A stretch of 64,000 bases of DNA from assembly GCA_963576725.1 (NCBI GenBank), contig OY755252.1, positions 43,935,552-43,999,551 of the forward strand, written 5' to 3'. Under the pieces are notes generated by a model. It worked only from the letters and a program-made list of their open reading frames with translations. It had not been told where the DNA came from and ran no database searches. Positions 46,139 through 56,846 of this stretch are shown here, in pieces (within the stretch, counting starts at the first letter, position 1; the number at the start of each line of letters is the position of its first letter). The translations under genes and the position numbers were made by a program. The stretch is from Azorinus chamasolen (Eukaryota; Mollusca; Bivalvia; Cardiida; Solecurtidae).

Positions 46139-46837
46139 GTATTCGTTTTGCTAGAGCTTGTTCATCTATTGACGATTTTAACAGTCGAAATCTCATTTTA
46201 ACTGAAAAACTGCTTAAGCAAGGATATACATGTAGATACCATAAACTAAGAAAAACTTTCTCTAAGTTTTACTATCGAAATCTCTCGCTTATTGGCAAGT
46301 ACCGGTGTAATCTCAAGGCGCTTCTGCGACACGGTATTTCACATCCTGAATTTTATGGTGATGTGATTTACAAACTTCGTAAAATTATTGGACATACGCA
46401 TTTTCTCACTTTGTTCATCAAATATGTTAAAAAATTCATTAAAAAGGGATATGATCTGTACTACTACAATATACTGCATGTTTGGTTGTGAACCCTTATA
46501 CAGTTGGCAATCACGCTGGCCTCTTTGCATGTACGCCGACAAGAAAGGTTTAGTACTCTATGAAGGCGACCTCTTAAATCCAGAAATGGACGGAGAACGT
46601 CGGATATCTGTACAATTTCGTTTTTGTCGTACCCTTTATAACTTTTCTACGGTTACTCTGTTTGCAGCTCAATCATTGAGTACACTAGCGATAGGTGGAT
46701 ACAGTTTGTTCACTTAAATGTTTTCGTTATACATGCACTTTACCACTGTATTTGCCGTCGCGGTTGTTGTAGATTAGTCGGAGAGGGGATACGGTTATTT
46801 ACACTGTTTGTCTTTTAGGGTGGGGATGGAATAAGTG

Positions 46838-46905
46838 TGAGGTTGGGCGCCCATAAACCGGTTTAACCCCCAGTGACTTTTGTCACTGACCGTTCCAAGG
46901 CGGTA
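46838..46905 (+). other. Conserved folded block in Naiad B tail
   Basis: Palindrome GGGCGCCC (46845-46852), AAACCGGTTT, perfect hairpin CAGTGAC-TTTT-GTCACTG (46871-46888), then ACCGTTCC..GGCGGT. Corresponds to 3930-4003 and 14940-15015. Confidence 0.62.
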
Positions 46906-47056
46906 CTTCCATCTTTCCCCTATTGTATGTTTGTTTTGTCTTTGTACGTCTCTTGATGTTTTTATAGTTATGTACATTTGCTGTTTCCTTGTGTTGCTGT
47001 TCGGGCGACTGTTTGTTCTGTATGTGGTGTTTCCTGCATGACTCATTTTTGTACTT

Positions 47057-47285
47057 AGAGAGCGGACAAGGTTAAAACGGACACTTTTTGATTGATTCAA
47101 TGGTCATAATTCAGACGTGTCTGATAAAATGCCACTGGTAATCAAAATTGGTCTAGATTTTACACCTATAAACATTCGCTACAAGTTTGGTGAAGATTAG
47201 ATGAAAACTGTTTGAGTTAGAGAACGGGCAAGGCTAAAATGGCCAATTTAAACTTAATTTAGCACCTTAACACCATCTATAAGCA
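47057..47285. repeat. Tandem repeat of about 165-170 bp, right part
   Basis: Continues the 44330-44848 array after the Naiad insertion: AGAGAGCGGACAAGG, ACTGGTAATCAAAATTGG, TTTGAGTTAGAGAACGGG. Confidence 0.7.
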
Positions 47286-48706
47286 CAATCGTGTTGTTTG
47301 TGCAGTGTGGCGGCCGTGAAACGTCTCCCCGTACCTGTAATCAATATTGTTTTCTTCCTCTTGCAGGAATGGTTCTACACTTGTGTGTGTATTGATGTTT
47401 TCTGTATTCATCTCGTGTATGTATGTGTATTTCGGTGTGTAGATAATTTGATTCCATCAGGTCGGAAGGAAATCATGTGACGAATCGACGGGAGAGTAGC
47501 TGCTCCCTCGGACCAACCACTCGATTCGGCTACAAATTCAGTAGCTGGGATTTTTATCATGTCAAAATTTCAAGGGAATGGAATATAATACTTACAGTAC
47601 ATTTTCCCGGAGTATATACATATTCATCTATATATTAAATGTAATTTATAACATAACTCGTGGCTCCAAGTAACGTTATCATATATATATTGATATTCAC
47701 GGGCATATATTCACTAGTGAATAACATTCGAACGACCTAACTGTATTCATACGCGCTGTCAAAACAAACAAGCTGGCGGACGGTGACCTATTTGTCAACG
47801 GTTGGGTCACAATAGATGGCAAAGTACTGTTGGCACTTGCGCCTTAATTTCGATAAAATAATACAAATCATGATCATTGTCCAGTAAATATCTACAAAAT
47901 ATATGCCAAATACATTGCCGCCATAACTTTACATTTTCTTCACCGCATGTCCTTTTGTTTAAAAGAAATCCTGTAGGAATCCACTAATTATCCTCTACGC
48001 CGTTACGTATGGTCCAGCAAACAGGTCTCAATCCAAACAAGAAGCAAACCATAGTGCACGCAAATACACGATTCAAAGGCTGAATAACATTTTAACGTCC
48101 CGGCAAATCAGATAATGCAGATTTCTACTCATAACAATAGCTCGTCAATCAACAACTATAGTCATCTGAATCCAGCACAGCACAAACATATTTCAAATAT
48201 GTTATACTCCAAAACAGCTGATCGCGAAAATCTTCCTCCTGTTCCAACACAGTTTTATGTAGCAGTTGGTACTGAATCTTTTGTCTATTTCCATAAACTT
48301 TTTCACTGAATTTGAATTGAGATTTTTTTCACGGTGGAAATGTCCATGTCCATGTGTATACAACACTGATGAAGGGCTTAATCCAACAAACGAATGCGCA
48401 TTTTGAATCCTATTGACAGTGAGTTACGTGTAGGCGAACTGTATGTGTGTATTCATTTAAACTATGAGCAAATGGCGCACTTTACACAGACACATGTTGT
48501 GTACAGTGACGTCATAATGTGATGACGTGTTTGTATGTCAAAACTGTAACTCAAAGTTTATTTTGACGTGTTTCTCTATGTTTTTTATCATAAACTATCA
48601 CAGTTAAATTGAATATTAGAGAGGTCTAAATTAGATTCTGATTGATATGACAGTAAGTCAATAAACAGTTGGAAATTTTGGACCTACTTTGTCCGAGTTA
48701 CTAAGC
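47286..48706. other. Non-coding stretch
   Basis: A scrap of R283 (GTGTGGCGGCCGTGAAACGTC, about 47303) and a degenerate TG-rich Naiad A tail piece (about 47370-47445) are visible. The rest is unique-looking, AT-rich and without recognisable genes. Confidence 0.45.
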
Positions 48707-48850
48707 AATGGAAAAGTAGTAAAGTCAAGCAGGCAAAGCCACATACAAGACGCAACCACCACCAAAACACCGATAGACAGCATGACACACACACAACCAC
48801 ACACCCAAACGCACACTCACACACGAGATGAACACAGAAAACACCTAATA
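48707..48850 (-). mobile_element. Naiad A tail end
   Basis: AATGGAAAAGTAGTAAAG terminus, then CCACCACCAAAACACC and a short CA run, to GATGAACACAGAAAACACC. Only the last about 140 bp of the element; a similar 55-bp scrap is at 51727-51780. Confidence 0.75.
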
Positions 48851-49225
48851 ACACATTTCATTCATCATTTCTATATATAGGCCTAAGGATAATTTATAAC
48901 AATCCACGTTACTACTGAAATATTGGCTGAAAAACATTTGTGTTTGTTATATATCTAAATACTGCCAAATACATAGAAAACTGCCGACGTTTTAAGAGAG
49001 TGAAACATAATCGGGTTTTACGGAAATCAATGGACATGTTTAACCAAGGCAAGATTGACTCCGAATCGATTTCGGAAAAACACCCCTTTGCATATTAATT
49101 ATGTGTTCAACATTGGCTTATACGGGTCTATCTAAAACGCGCCTATTGTGTAATGACTGGTCTTATTGCAATAAGCATTCCAAGTACACATAATATATTT
49201 TACGATATATTACTGACGTATTATA

Positions 49226-49490
49226 TACTGTGACAGGGTCCAGATAAGATGCGTAAATATTAACATTTTCAAGAATAAATTATTTATCACTTCACCAAAC
49301 CCAGTGTTGTAACCACTCCTTAAACACGATTCTCATGAGTGGTCACACCATAGTGTTTGGTAGAGAAATGAGTGGTCACACCATACCGTTTGGTAGAGAA
49401 ATGAGTGGTCACACCATAGGGTTTGGTAGAGAAATGGTGGTAACACCATAGTGTTTGGTAGAGAAATGAAGATTTTAGTGTTTGAATACA
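49226..49490. repeat. R4 copy 3 with 33-bp tandem array
   Basis: R4 landmarks CAGGGTCCAGATAAG, CACCAAACCCAGTGTTGTAACCAC, then the inverse half GTGGTCACACCATAGTG repeated four times (about 49336-49467), each 33 bp including TTTGGTAGAGAAAT. Local amplification of one arm. Confidence 0.75.
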
Positions 49491-49925
49491 CACTGGTATC
49501 TGTAGCTCTATGTTCGGTTGTGTTCCGTAGCATTTTATTTATTTCACCACATTATAAAAGGTATCTCTTTGTCATGTTCTTTAGCACTATTTATCTTCCA
49601 GACACATAGAAAGATTTATACAGTTCCAAGAGCAAACAGAGCAGGCAATGGTCAGACAACCAGTGCCTGCACTTTATCTGCCAAGTTTGCTAAAAAGCGA
49701 ATGTGGGGTGGGATAGGGGTAAAGTGTTAAGATATGTTATAAATTATCTCGGATAAGTTTTAGATTAATTTCGTCTTGAATTCATTAACACTTTCCCTGT
49801 TGAATATTTATGTAAGAACTAATGACGTAATGAATATTTGCTGACTTGTTATAATTCCACAGGTATAAATAGGTACTGCGTGTACCAATAGAAACTTTAG
49901 AGTCAGGTCTATTATAATTTCATAA

Positions 49926-49993
49926 GCAAAACAAAGCAGACCCTGATTAGACGGCTCCTGTAAGGGCCGTCTGATCTGGGTATCCTCTGTTTG
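49926..49993. repeat. PAL hairpin
   Basis: GCAAAACAAAGCAGACCC .. AGACGGCTCC / GGGCCGTCTGATCTGGG .. CTCTGTTTG; long imperfect palindrome. Confidence 0.68.
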
Positions 49994-50106
49994 TACAGGC
50001 ATGATAAAGGGCGTTTATATAAGGGAAATAGTTACAGAAATTTAATGTTTTAACAGTCACAAAACTCGAACCACTGGATTGTTTCTAACTTTTCAATTTA
50101 CCATAG

Positions 50107-50514
50107 TGCGCCCAAAAGTGCAAGACGATAAAGAGAGTGGAGAAGATATTTTAACTTACAGTCCTTCTCATAGAACTGCAGATAATATTACCCGGATACA
50201 TACCAACCTGGTAAACACACTATCTGGTCACATGCAGATGGGCAATGCTTCATCAAGACATACACATCTGAGTAACAAGTCTTATTACCATACACGTATA
50301 CGCCTGGTACGTCGAAATACTACCGTTTCCGTAACGAATCCCATCGAAAATAATGTTTCCGCCAAGGTTCTACTGGATAATAGTACATTCGGAGACAATG
50401 GTTCTGCTGTTTTACATGCTGGACAGTGTCGTGAAGAACTTGGTACAAACCGAGCTGAAGATCTGGCTAAGATTGACTCATACAAATTTGACGGGATACA
50501 ACAATATACAAAAG
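50107..50514 (+). CDS. Internal exon: glycosylation-site-rich stem region of a probable type II membrane protein
   Basis: Open frame starting VRPKVQDDKESGED. The acceptor has a branch-like TTCTAAC and TTTTCAATTTACCATAG (50106). The donor is ATACAAAAG|GTAGAC at 50514-50515, phase 1. The 136-residue segment carries five N-x-S/T sequons (NIT, NAS, NKS, NTT, NST), many Ser/Thr and no membrane span, as expected for an extracellular or Golgi luminal stem. Its end phase matches the next exon (52756), giving QQYTK-GLFQTATN. An alternative acceptor at 50056 would lengthen the exon but change phase. Confidence 0.55.
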
Positions 50515-52370
50515 GTAGACATAGCATTTTACTGTATGCGTATTTATATATTAAGCATTTATATATCAGCTTACTTTTATAATGGCCCATGAACAAGACA
50601 CTGTTTGACCGTTGCTGAAACTGTAGAAAGAGCCTCATCTGGGTCTACTCAGTTTACAAAGGCGCGGAAACGCATATATCAAATGTATGCTCAACTTGTA
50701 TAAGTCGTATAACTTTTGTATTATATTTGCACCAGTCTTCCTAAACCATTCACTGACATGGTGTCGAATTGTCGGCTTTTCAGACATACCATGATTTATC
50801 CCTTTACTCCATTAATATTCATGTAAGAAATTATGACATCATGAATATTCATGTAAGAAATAATGACCTCATGATCATCATGGCCAAAACTGTGGAATAC
50901 TTACATAAGCAATCAGACATAAGCAAACAAGTTCCTACAGGATCCGTTTGACCTGGGTCTACGCCGTTTGCAAAGGCGTGAAATGTTGTGGAATATATGC
51001 TTAGGAAAGTAAGGGAAACGCAAGGTAAAATGTTCCAAAGAGAGCTTTTAAAAACAGGTAGTTGGTTAATGTACGGCAGATGAAATGTTGACAGTTCCCA
51101 TAAGAACTGGCTGCAGTACTTTTGACCTGCAGTAAGCTACCATCTTTCTTACAGACCAATAATTACCCTTAGTTTTTCAATGGTCTATTAAAATTTTACT
51201 CCGTGAATAGGCCTTTTTACACCTTTTCAAACCGAGTAAACCGAAATCAGATGGCTCCTCTAAGAGCCTTCGTATCAAGGCCTGTTCCGTTTGCTGATAT
51301 GATTCTAAAGTGTATGTAATGGCCAAAATATATTGTGTCTACGTAATATGAAAGTATATAAAGTTATAAACTAATTGATATGTATGTGATCATCATTTGT
51401 CCATGAATATTTACGGATTAAAGGTTTGAGACGGACTTTACTTTATTTTACTGTATGATTGCATGACGGGATAAACATTCGGAAACGGATACATAGTTTA
51501 AATGTGTTCCCATGCTTCGATTAGCTTAGAATTCTATGTATTTCAGTCTAATTATGGGTATGTAAGGCAGGTGGTAGCATAATACAGGCCAACAGTAATG
51601 TAACAAGCTCCTATTTTTGATAAACGAACGACCGTTTAGGATAGGGTTTTACTGTATATGCAATTTCAAACGTATTATATACTTCAATATTTATAGTAAA
51701 ACTAGCGTGTCTCACATCATTCATCCAAATGGAAAAGTAGTAAAATCAAGCAGGCAAAGCCACATGCAAGACCCAAAGTTTTGTCAAAGACATGTTGACG
51801 CTTAATCTGTGCATATCAATGGTAGAAAAACAGCGTATGAATATCAGCTAGCTAATTGTTATAACGGGATTACGATAAAATGACTATTCCCCATGGCAGA
51901 AGCTATTAAAATAGACCAATGCTACTTCATAAGCAAGCAGATAAGACCCTGGTTTGGGTCCACTCGGTTTCCAAAGCCACCATCATGCGTGTCTGAGTAG
52001 TAAAGGGTTAAACTATTACGCACTAGACTAGCCTAATTTTTATTACAGTAGAATCCCTCTAATACGACCACTTAAAGAATACGCATATCTGCCTTTATAA
52101 GCAGGTGGTTGCTCCTCTAGGAGCTTTCTGCGTTACTTTTGTCCTGCATTAAGCTACCACCTGCATCTAGCATCCAGAATTGTACCTACTTTAGGTGGTC
52201 ACATTAGCGGGGTTTTACATGTATATTGAAACTTACTGTGTTATTTCATAGCCATAATCTAATTTTCTATTAATCTTGATTTTCTGACATTTATGTGGTT
52301 AATATCTGATATGATGAAGCTTAAATCTGACATGATGTCGCTAATTTCTTTCAATTTTCTCTCAGAGGAC
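50515..52370. other. Intron of the host gene with repeat scraps
   Basis: PAL pieces at about 50640, 50930-50975, 51225-51300 and 51940-51990, the 55-bp Naiad A terminus (51727-51780, minus) and a MITE (52044-52222). ATTCATGTAAGAAATNATGAC is duplicated near 50815-50880. No further exon was seen. Confidence 0.45.
52044..52222. mobile_element. Mariner-type MITE carrying an inner hairpin
   Basis: TA then CAGTAGAATCCCTCTAATA and GACCAC at the left; GTGGTC, ACATTAGCGGGGTTTTAC and TA at the right. The inner CAGGTGG..GCTCCTCTAGGAGC..CCACCTG stem-loop recurs in several places (for example near 19930). Confidence 0.6.
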
Positions 52371-52766
52371 CAGTAGACGAACATCCAGTAACCATCCAGT
52401 ATTCGTCACATCTGACATATGGTAGCATATTTTGTCGAGAACTACAGGTTTCTGTCAGGCGCACAGTGCATGAACATCCAGGAATCATCCAGTATTTGTC
52501 ACATCTGACATGAGGCAGCTTATTTCTTCGAACATTACATGTTTCTTCCAGTTGACCAGTGAACGAACATGTTGGAAACTATCTAGTACTTTTCACATCA
52601 CATGAAGTGGATAATGCCGAAAATGAGGGATTTCATTTCAGCTAATTTTATTCGAATGTTACAGATTTGTTTCAGACGACCAGTACACGAACAACCGGGA
52701 AACACCCAGTATTCGTCACATCTGACATTTATTTAGCTAATGTCGAACATTGCAGGTCTGTTTCAG
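52361..52766 (+). repeat. Tandemly repeated exon-start segment (about 5 copies, about 91 bp)
   Basis: Each copy contains a pyrimidine-rich AG boundary (CTCAG 52375, GTCAG 52458, TCCAG 52551, TTCAG 52675, TTCAG 52766), then GACCAGT..ACGAACATCCAG, CATCCAGTATTCGTCACA and TCTGACAT. The last copy is fused to the functional exon, whose sequence encodes TNRISSKYPVFVTA. The first four are intronic decays of the same unit. Confidence 0.75.
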
Positions 52767-52937
52767 ACGGCAACTAACCGAATATCCAGCAAATATCCAG
52801 TATTCGTCACAGCCATCTCGTCCAATCATTATAAGGAAGTGATGTTACTTCTTGAAAACTTCAGTAATACTATAAGGACCAAGTACAAGGGCATTAAGCT
52901 AATCATGTATGACCTTGGACTGAGCAGACAAGAGCGA
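52756..52937 (+). CDS. Internal exon: DUF1647-like catalytic-domain start
   Basis: Acceptor CGAACATTGCAG at 52755 in phase 1, donor CGA|GTATCG at 52938 in phase 0. Encodes GLFQTATNRISSKY, PVFVTAISSNHYKEV, LLLENFSNTIRTKYKG and KLIMYDLGLSRQER. VFVTA..SNHYKE and (I/V)YDLGL are recognised from memory as the opening of an invertebrate family of type II membrane proteins related to sugar-nucleotide transferase-like folds (DUF1647). The activity is not established. The alternative acceptor at 52766 would drop four residues but break phase with the upstream exon. Confidence 0.72.
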
Positions 52938-53016
52938 GTATCGGTGTGTATCGTTAACATTTAATATTTACATTCGCCCTGCAACGTCCTTATATAACCT
53001 TATTCTAAAAAGAAAG

Positions 53017-53247
53017 TTGCATAACCTCATGAACACCGGAAGCACGTCATTCATTTCTTAAATATAAGAAATACAATGGAATATAAATATAAGAAATAAA
53101 TGACGTGCTCCCGGTGTTCATGGGTTATGCAACGCATAGCTTTACGAGCAAAGATTCACGTGAAGCCCTTCGGGCTTCACTAACTTTGCTCGTAAAGCTA
53201 TGCGTTGCATAACCTCATGAACACCGGAAGCACGTCATTCATTTCTT
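53017..53247. repeat. Three-armed foldback repeat
   Basis: A hairpin from about 53092 to 53247 (arms GACGTGCTCCCGGTGTTC..GCATAGCTTTACGAGC and inverse, loop with GTGAAGCCCTTCGGGCTTCAC) preceded by an extra right-arm copy at about 53017-53070. Same family as 33994-34130. Confidence 0.72.
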
Positions 53248-53299
53248 AATTACATACGTAAATCTAATCACCAAAGTCTTTACACCAAAATGTCTTACA

Positions 53300-53531
53300 T
53301 TAACCCTTCGCTTCCTATTCACGTCAATATACCTACCTGTAAATAGTGAAGACCCAGATGAGACAGCTCCTGCAGGAGCTGTCTCATCAGGGTCTGCACT
53401 ATTTACAAGTTGATTGTGCAACCTGTGTACTCCACAGCAGTGATTGCACAGCGAAATACTTGTACACAGTGAAGATATATGTAATTATACAACAGGAAAT
53501 GTATTTTAAAATTAAGCAAGCGAAGGATTAA
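53300..53531. mobile_element. TTAA-flanked MITE, copy 2, with perfect PAL palindrome
   Basis: TTAA at 53300-53303 and 53528-53531; TIRs TTAACCCTTCGCTTCCT and AGCAAGCGAAGGATTAA. The centre (53341-53404) is a 64-bp palindrome with core GAGACAGCTCCTGCAGGAGC, broken by only a few mismatches. Confidence 0.78.
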
Positions 53532-54141
53532 GTTCGTTTGTTACGATCGAGATGCAATTTGCGAATCGAAACCACGGGAGCTGACCAGTGAGGCCGTTGC
53601 CCGATGATAAAATACACATCGTGTATATTAATAGCTAATTTTCCATAATGGCATCCAGAACAATGGAATTATTCATCCTGACAGAAATTATAGACTCGGA
53701 GAGAGTATATTATATAATAAGAAAACAGAGAAGACCCTGCCCGGACGGTCCTCGGTCTGATCCGGGTATTGGGAGTAAATATAGTGAAGATATTACAAGG
53801 AATAATACAAAGTACGAGCAAACTGTTATTCCATTATCGGACTGTTTATTAATGGATTTTAAGAGACGTGCGCGTACTGTAACGTAGTATAAGGCCATGA
53901 AAACGTATGTAAATGCACTGGAACGTATTGTAAACAATGTATCTTGTAAATAAAGCTGTACCTTAACTATTAACTAGATATACAAAAATGCATTGTGAGA
54001 CTCTCTATCACTGTTCAACAAAAGGATGGCACACATCTAACGTATCCCGTGCATAAATTTCGGGACTGTCTGTCTATATTAGAATGATTCAAAATGAAAA
54101 ATTACCTTGTGGTATTTTTAAAACTGTATATTATGTTTCAG
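53532..54141. other. Intron of the host gene
   Basis: No exon is recognised. A PAL-like GACCCTGCCCGGACGGTCC segment lies near 53733. An AATAAA occurs near 53949, but no transcript end is supported because a downstream exon of the same gene follows. Confidence 0.4.
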
Positions 54142-54246
54142 TTGCAGAATTCCTGTTACTGTGAAATAAAAACTTTTCAGTTTGGCAAATATCCGGAGCA
54201 TGTAAGGAAGCTGAAGAATTATACATGGAAACCTTTAATTATTCAG
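54142..54246 (+). CDS. Internal exon: DUF1647-like domain, with GC splice donor
   Basis: Acceptor TTATGTTTCAG at 54141, phase 0; 35 codons encode LQNSCYCEIKTFQFG, KYPEHVRKLKNY and TWKPLIIQ. CxCE..TF.F..YPEHV..L..Y.WKPLIIQ directly continues the family pattern begun in the 52756 exon. The donor is CAG|GCAAGT, a GC-AG intron with an otherwise perfect consensus. The next exon (normally starting near a DSS-type motif) was not found in the remaining 9.7 kb, so it lies beyond the window or is lost. Confidence 0.75.
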
Positions 54247-54298
54247 GCAAGTCTCTCTAACGATATGGCACAGGTGTCAGACCATATACATGTATATA

Positions 54299-55398
54299 TG
54301 TTCTGCGCATTATTGGAATACGGACAATTCTAGAATTGCCCTGCGCGTTTTAGGAATTCCAATAAAGGCGGACCATTCCAGAATTGCCCTGCGCGATTCT
54401 AGAATCGCGCAAAGCAAAATTACATTACGCTCTATGAATAGCATTGTTGGTATGGTCAACTGTTGTTCGGTGGGAAAAAAGAGAATTTGATGCGGGTACA
54501 CTTAAGTCTTTGTTTTTCTAAAATATGTTTGTTTTGTGGTCATTATTACCTTATTATTTGTGGTATTTATTGTTTTTTATTCTACTATTGTTTGACGAGA
54601 AAAACAGTTGGATGCGGGTAAACTTTATTTTTACTACAGGCGATGTAATTTGTGTGAAACAATGTTTCACATATCAATCGGCATGACTTTAACCGAGTCT
54701 GCAATTTTCTCTTTTTGTGTTGCAATTTTTGCTTTCTGGGGATCACCTCCCTTCAGAATTTATAATCTTCACAACAGCAGGTGTTAAGTGTTTGTGTGGC
54801 GACCGTAAAACGTCGCCCCGTACTTCATTATCAGTGTCTGATCCTTCGAGATCATGAATTTCAGTACTTCTTGTTCTGAAAATTGAATACCGCTTAAGCC
54901 GGTGCTAGGGGGCGTGAGCAGTGTTGCACTTTCAATTACTGCTCATGAACAGACTCAATAAAACCGAGTCTGCAATTTTCTCTTTTTGTGTTGCAATTTT
55001 TGCTTTCGGGGGATCACCTCCCTTCAGAATTTAAATGAAGTCGATAATATTTTCTAATAAACACGAGATTAAAGAATATACTAACAACCATTGTTTTGTT
55101 AATTTCATGGATTTTCTGCGACGGGTTTACATAAGGATTTCAGTATTCTACTGGAATCGGTCTAAGAGCCGTACAGTACAATTCATATAGGTGATTAATA
55201 AAATAGATTATGATTGAAAATTTATAAATATATGTAAATTGAGAATTCTAACTTTGTCCACTATTCCAAAAACGCGCACGGACCATTATAGAACCGCCCT
55301 GCGCGTTTTGGGAATTCAAATACTGTCCGCCATTATTGGAATTCCTAAAACGCACAGGGCAATTCTAGAATTGTCCATATTCCAATAATGCGCAGAAC
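54299..55398. mobile_element. 1.1-kb element with about 73-bp TIRs
   Basis: GTTCTGCGCATTATTGGAAT..GGACAATTCTAGAATTGCCC at the left and its inverse at the right (about 55325-55398). Additional inner copies of GAATTGCCCTGCGCG and GACCATTCCAGAAT occur near both ends. An R283 tandem sits inside. No coding; inserted about 50 bp after the GC donor. Confidence 0.7.
54688..55036 (+). repeat. R283 tandem (about 1.25 units) inside the TIR element
   Basis: GAGTCTGCAATTTTCTC appears at about 54696 and 54966; the full unit between contains ACAGCAGGTGTTAAG, CTTCGAGATCATG and GCTTAAGCCGGTGCTAGG. Confidence 0.78.
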
Positions 55399-55409
55399 AC
55401 TTCATGTTT

Positions 55410-56846
55410 AGCAGACTTTTTACTGAATTTTGATTTCAAAAGCAGTACATTTTATGGCCTACCTAAAATTCATAAAAGCAAATTAATTCAAAATGCATGC
55501 AAAATTCAACAATCAGAGTATGAAGAAATTACAGATCCCGTAGATTTAAAATTTAGACCAATAGTGGCAGGGCAGGCCCATGCTGTGAAACCAGTCGTCT
55601 TAGTAATCTTTTGGATATCTTACTTAAACCTTTTTTTACAAAATATACCAAGTTATTTGAGGGATGATATATATTTTCTAAATTTTTTACCTGATAGAGT
55701 TCCAGCAGATTCAAAATTATTATCCTTTGATGTTGTAAGTCTCTATTCAAATATTCCTCACAAACTAGGATATGAAGCAATTTCATTCTGGCTTAATAAA
55801 CATCCCGAATCAATTTCTCCTAGATTTTCAAAACAATTTATTCTGGACGGGATACAATTCTGAAAGGGGGTGTACTTTTAGAAAATAACAACTTTTCATT
55901 TAGCGATTTACATTTCAAGCAAATAAAGGGAACAGCTATGGGCACAAAAATGGCACCAACATATGCTACTCTTGTTCTAGGTTATTTAGAGCAAACACTT
56001 TATGACATTGCCACTCGGCAAAAGGGAGAGCAATTCGGCCAATTTATACGGGACCAGTGGAAAAGATATTTAGATGACTGCTTTATACTTTGGCTAGGTT
56101 CTTTATATGACTTAAATGAATTACAGATCTTATTAAATTCACTTCATACGGATATAAAAGTTGAAATCCAGGAAAGTTCAACAGCACTACCATTTTTAGA
56201 TGTACTGGTAATGAAAAATGGGACAATACTTACCACAGATATTTACAGTAAAATTACAGATTCCAAACAATATCTTAATTTTAATTATTGTCATCCAAAA
56301 CACACTAAAATTAACATTCCATTTTCTTTAGCTCGCAGAATTTGTACAATTGCAGGCGATTCGGATATTCTTTTTAAACGTTTAGACGAATTGGCATTTA
56401 ATCTTATAAAATTGAATTATCCACCAGAAATAGTTAAGACAGGAATTATTAAAGCCTTTAAAATACCAAGAAAGGAATTACTTACAGTTAAAAGAAGAAA
56501 GGAAGAGCACATTATTCCGTTTATTTCAACTTTTAATCCAACAAATAGAGAGATATTTGGTGTATTGAAACAAAATATGGAGATTCTACATAATGATGAA
56601 ACAATGAAAAGAATAATGAACAGTACTAGGGTGATAAAAGGCAAACGGCAACTACCAAACTTAAAGCGCCTTCTAACACGATCTAATTTTAAAGAATTTG
56701 GATTGCGTCCATCAGTTAACAAATGCAAAGAGCCCCGCTGTGGACTTTGTAGCTGCATAGTGGAAAGTTCTTCCTTATGTTTAAATAACAAAGTATTCCA
56801 TGTAAAAGAAAATATGAACTGCACTGTTAGAAATGTAGTGTTCGTT
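55410..56846 (+). mobile_element. Canonical Penelope-like element fragment (C-terminal-nuclease order), nuclease lost
   Basis: RT of a different PLE lineage: YGLPKIHK (about 55453), RPIVAG, FDVVSLYSNIP (about 55726), GTAMGTKMAPTYATL (about 55930), YLDD (56067-56078), LPFLDVLVMKNG, the connector HPKHTK..PFSLARRIC and finally the zinc-knuckle-like CKEPRCGLC (56724-56750), which in this lineage precedes the GIY-YIG nuclease. The sequence stops at NVVFVLRS and runs into a half MITE, so the nuclease is gone. Frameshifts lie near 55600 and 55858; from 55938 on, the frame is open for over 300 codons. Confidence 0.88.
55938..56846 (+). pseudogene. Canonical PLE reverse transcriptase, palm to zinc knuckle
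   Basis: Uninterrupted frame from MGTKMAPTYATL through YLDDCFILW to CKEPRCGLC. Usual PLE proteins run about 200 residues further into GIY-YIG. The frame continues about 34 codons into unrelated MITE sequence (to 56948). Good preservation suggests a fairly young insertion. Confidence 0.85.

Larger units (their letters stand above)
44849..47056 (+). mobile_element. Naiad subfamily B, best-preserved copy
   Basis: Inserted into a tandem repeat: GTTAGA on the left, TTAGAGAGCGGAC on the right, suggesting a target duplication of about 5 bp (TTAGA). 5' truncated in the RT N-terminal region just before UGA site 3 (44875). RT blocks: MYWLPKLHKN (45032), TLYTTLPH (about 45305), YRQVIGIPMGTNCAP (about 45495), YLDD (45650-45661), FPHLDWVVPRAPSYGVYIY, then R283 (45914-46138), IRFARACSSIDDFN, thumb, GHTHFLTLF and the tail. 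Frameshifts lie near 45070, 45185 and 46440. Confidence 0.88.

Noticed and set aside
46838..46905. Folded Naiad tail block as a SECIS element
   Set aside because: GUGA and UGA strings and an unpaired AAA are present, but no 9-13 bp helix between the required quartet positions could be drawn, so it is reported only as a conserved fold.
50285..50638. 117-codon minus-strand frame opposite the 50107 exon
   Set aside because: Antisense shadow of the better-supported plus-strand exon.
53648..53970. Terminal exon with poly(A) signal (frame 53648-53887, AATAAA near 53949)
   Set aside because: The frame includes a PAL-like repeat, and a better-supported exon of the same gene lies downstream at 54142.
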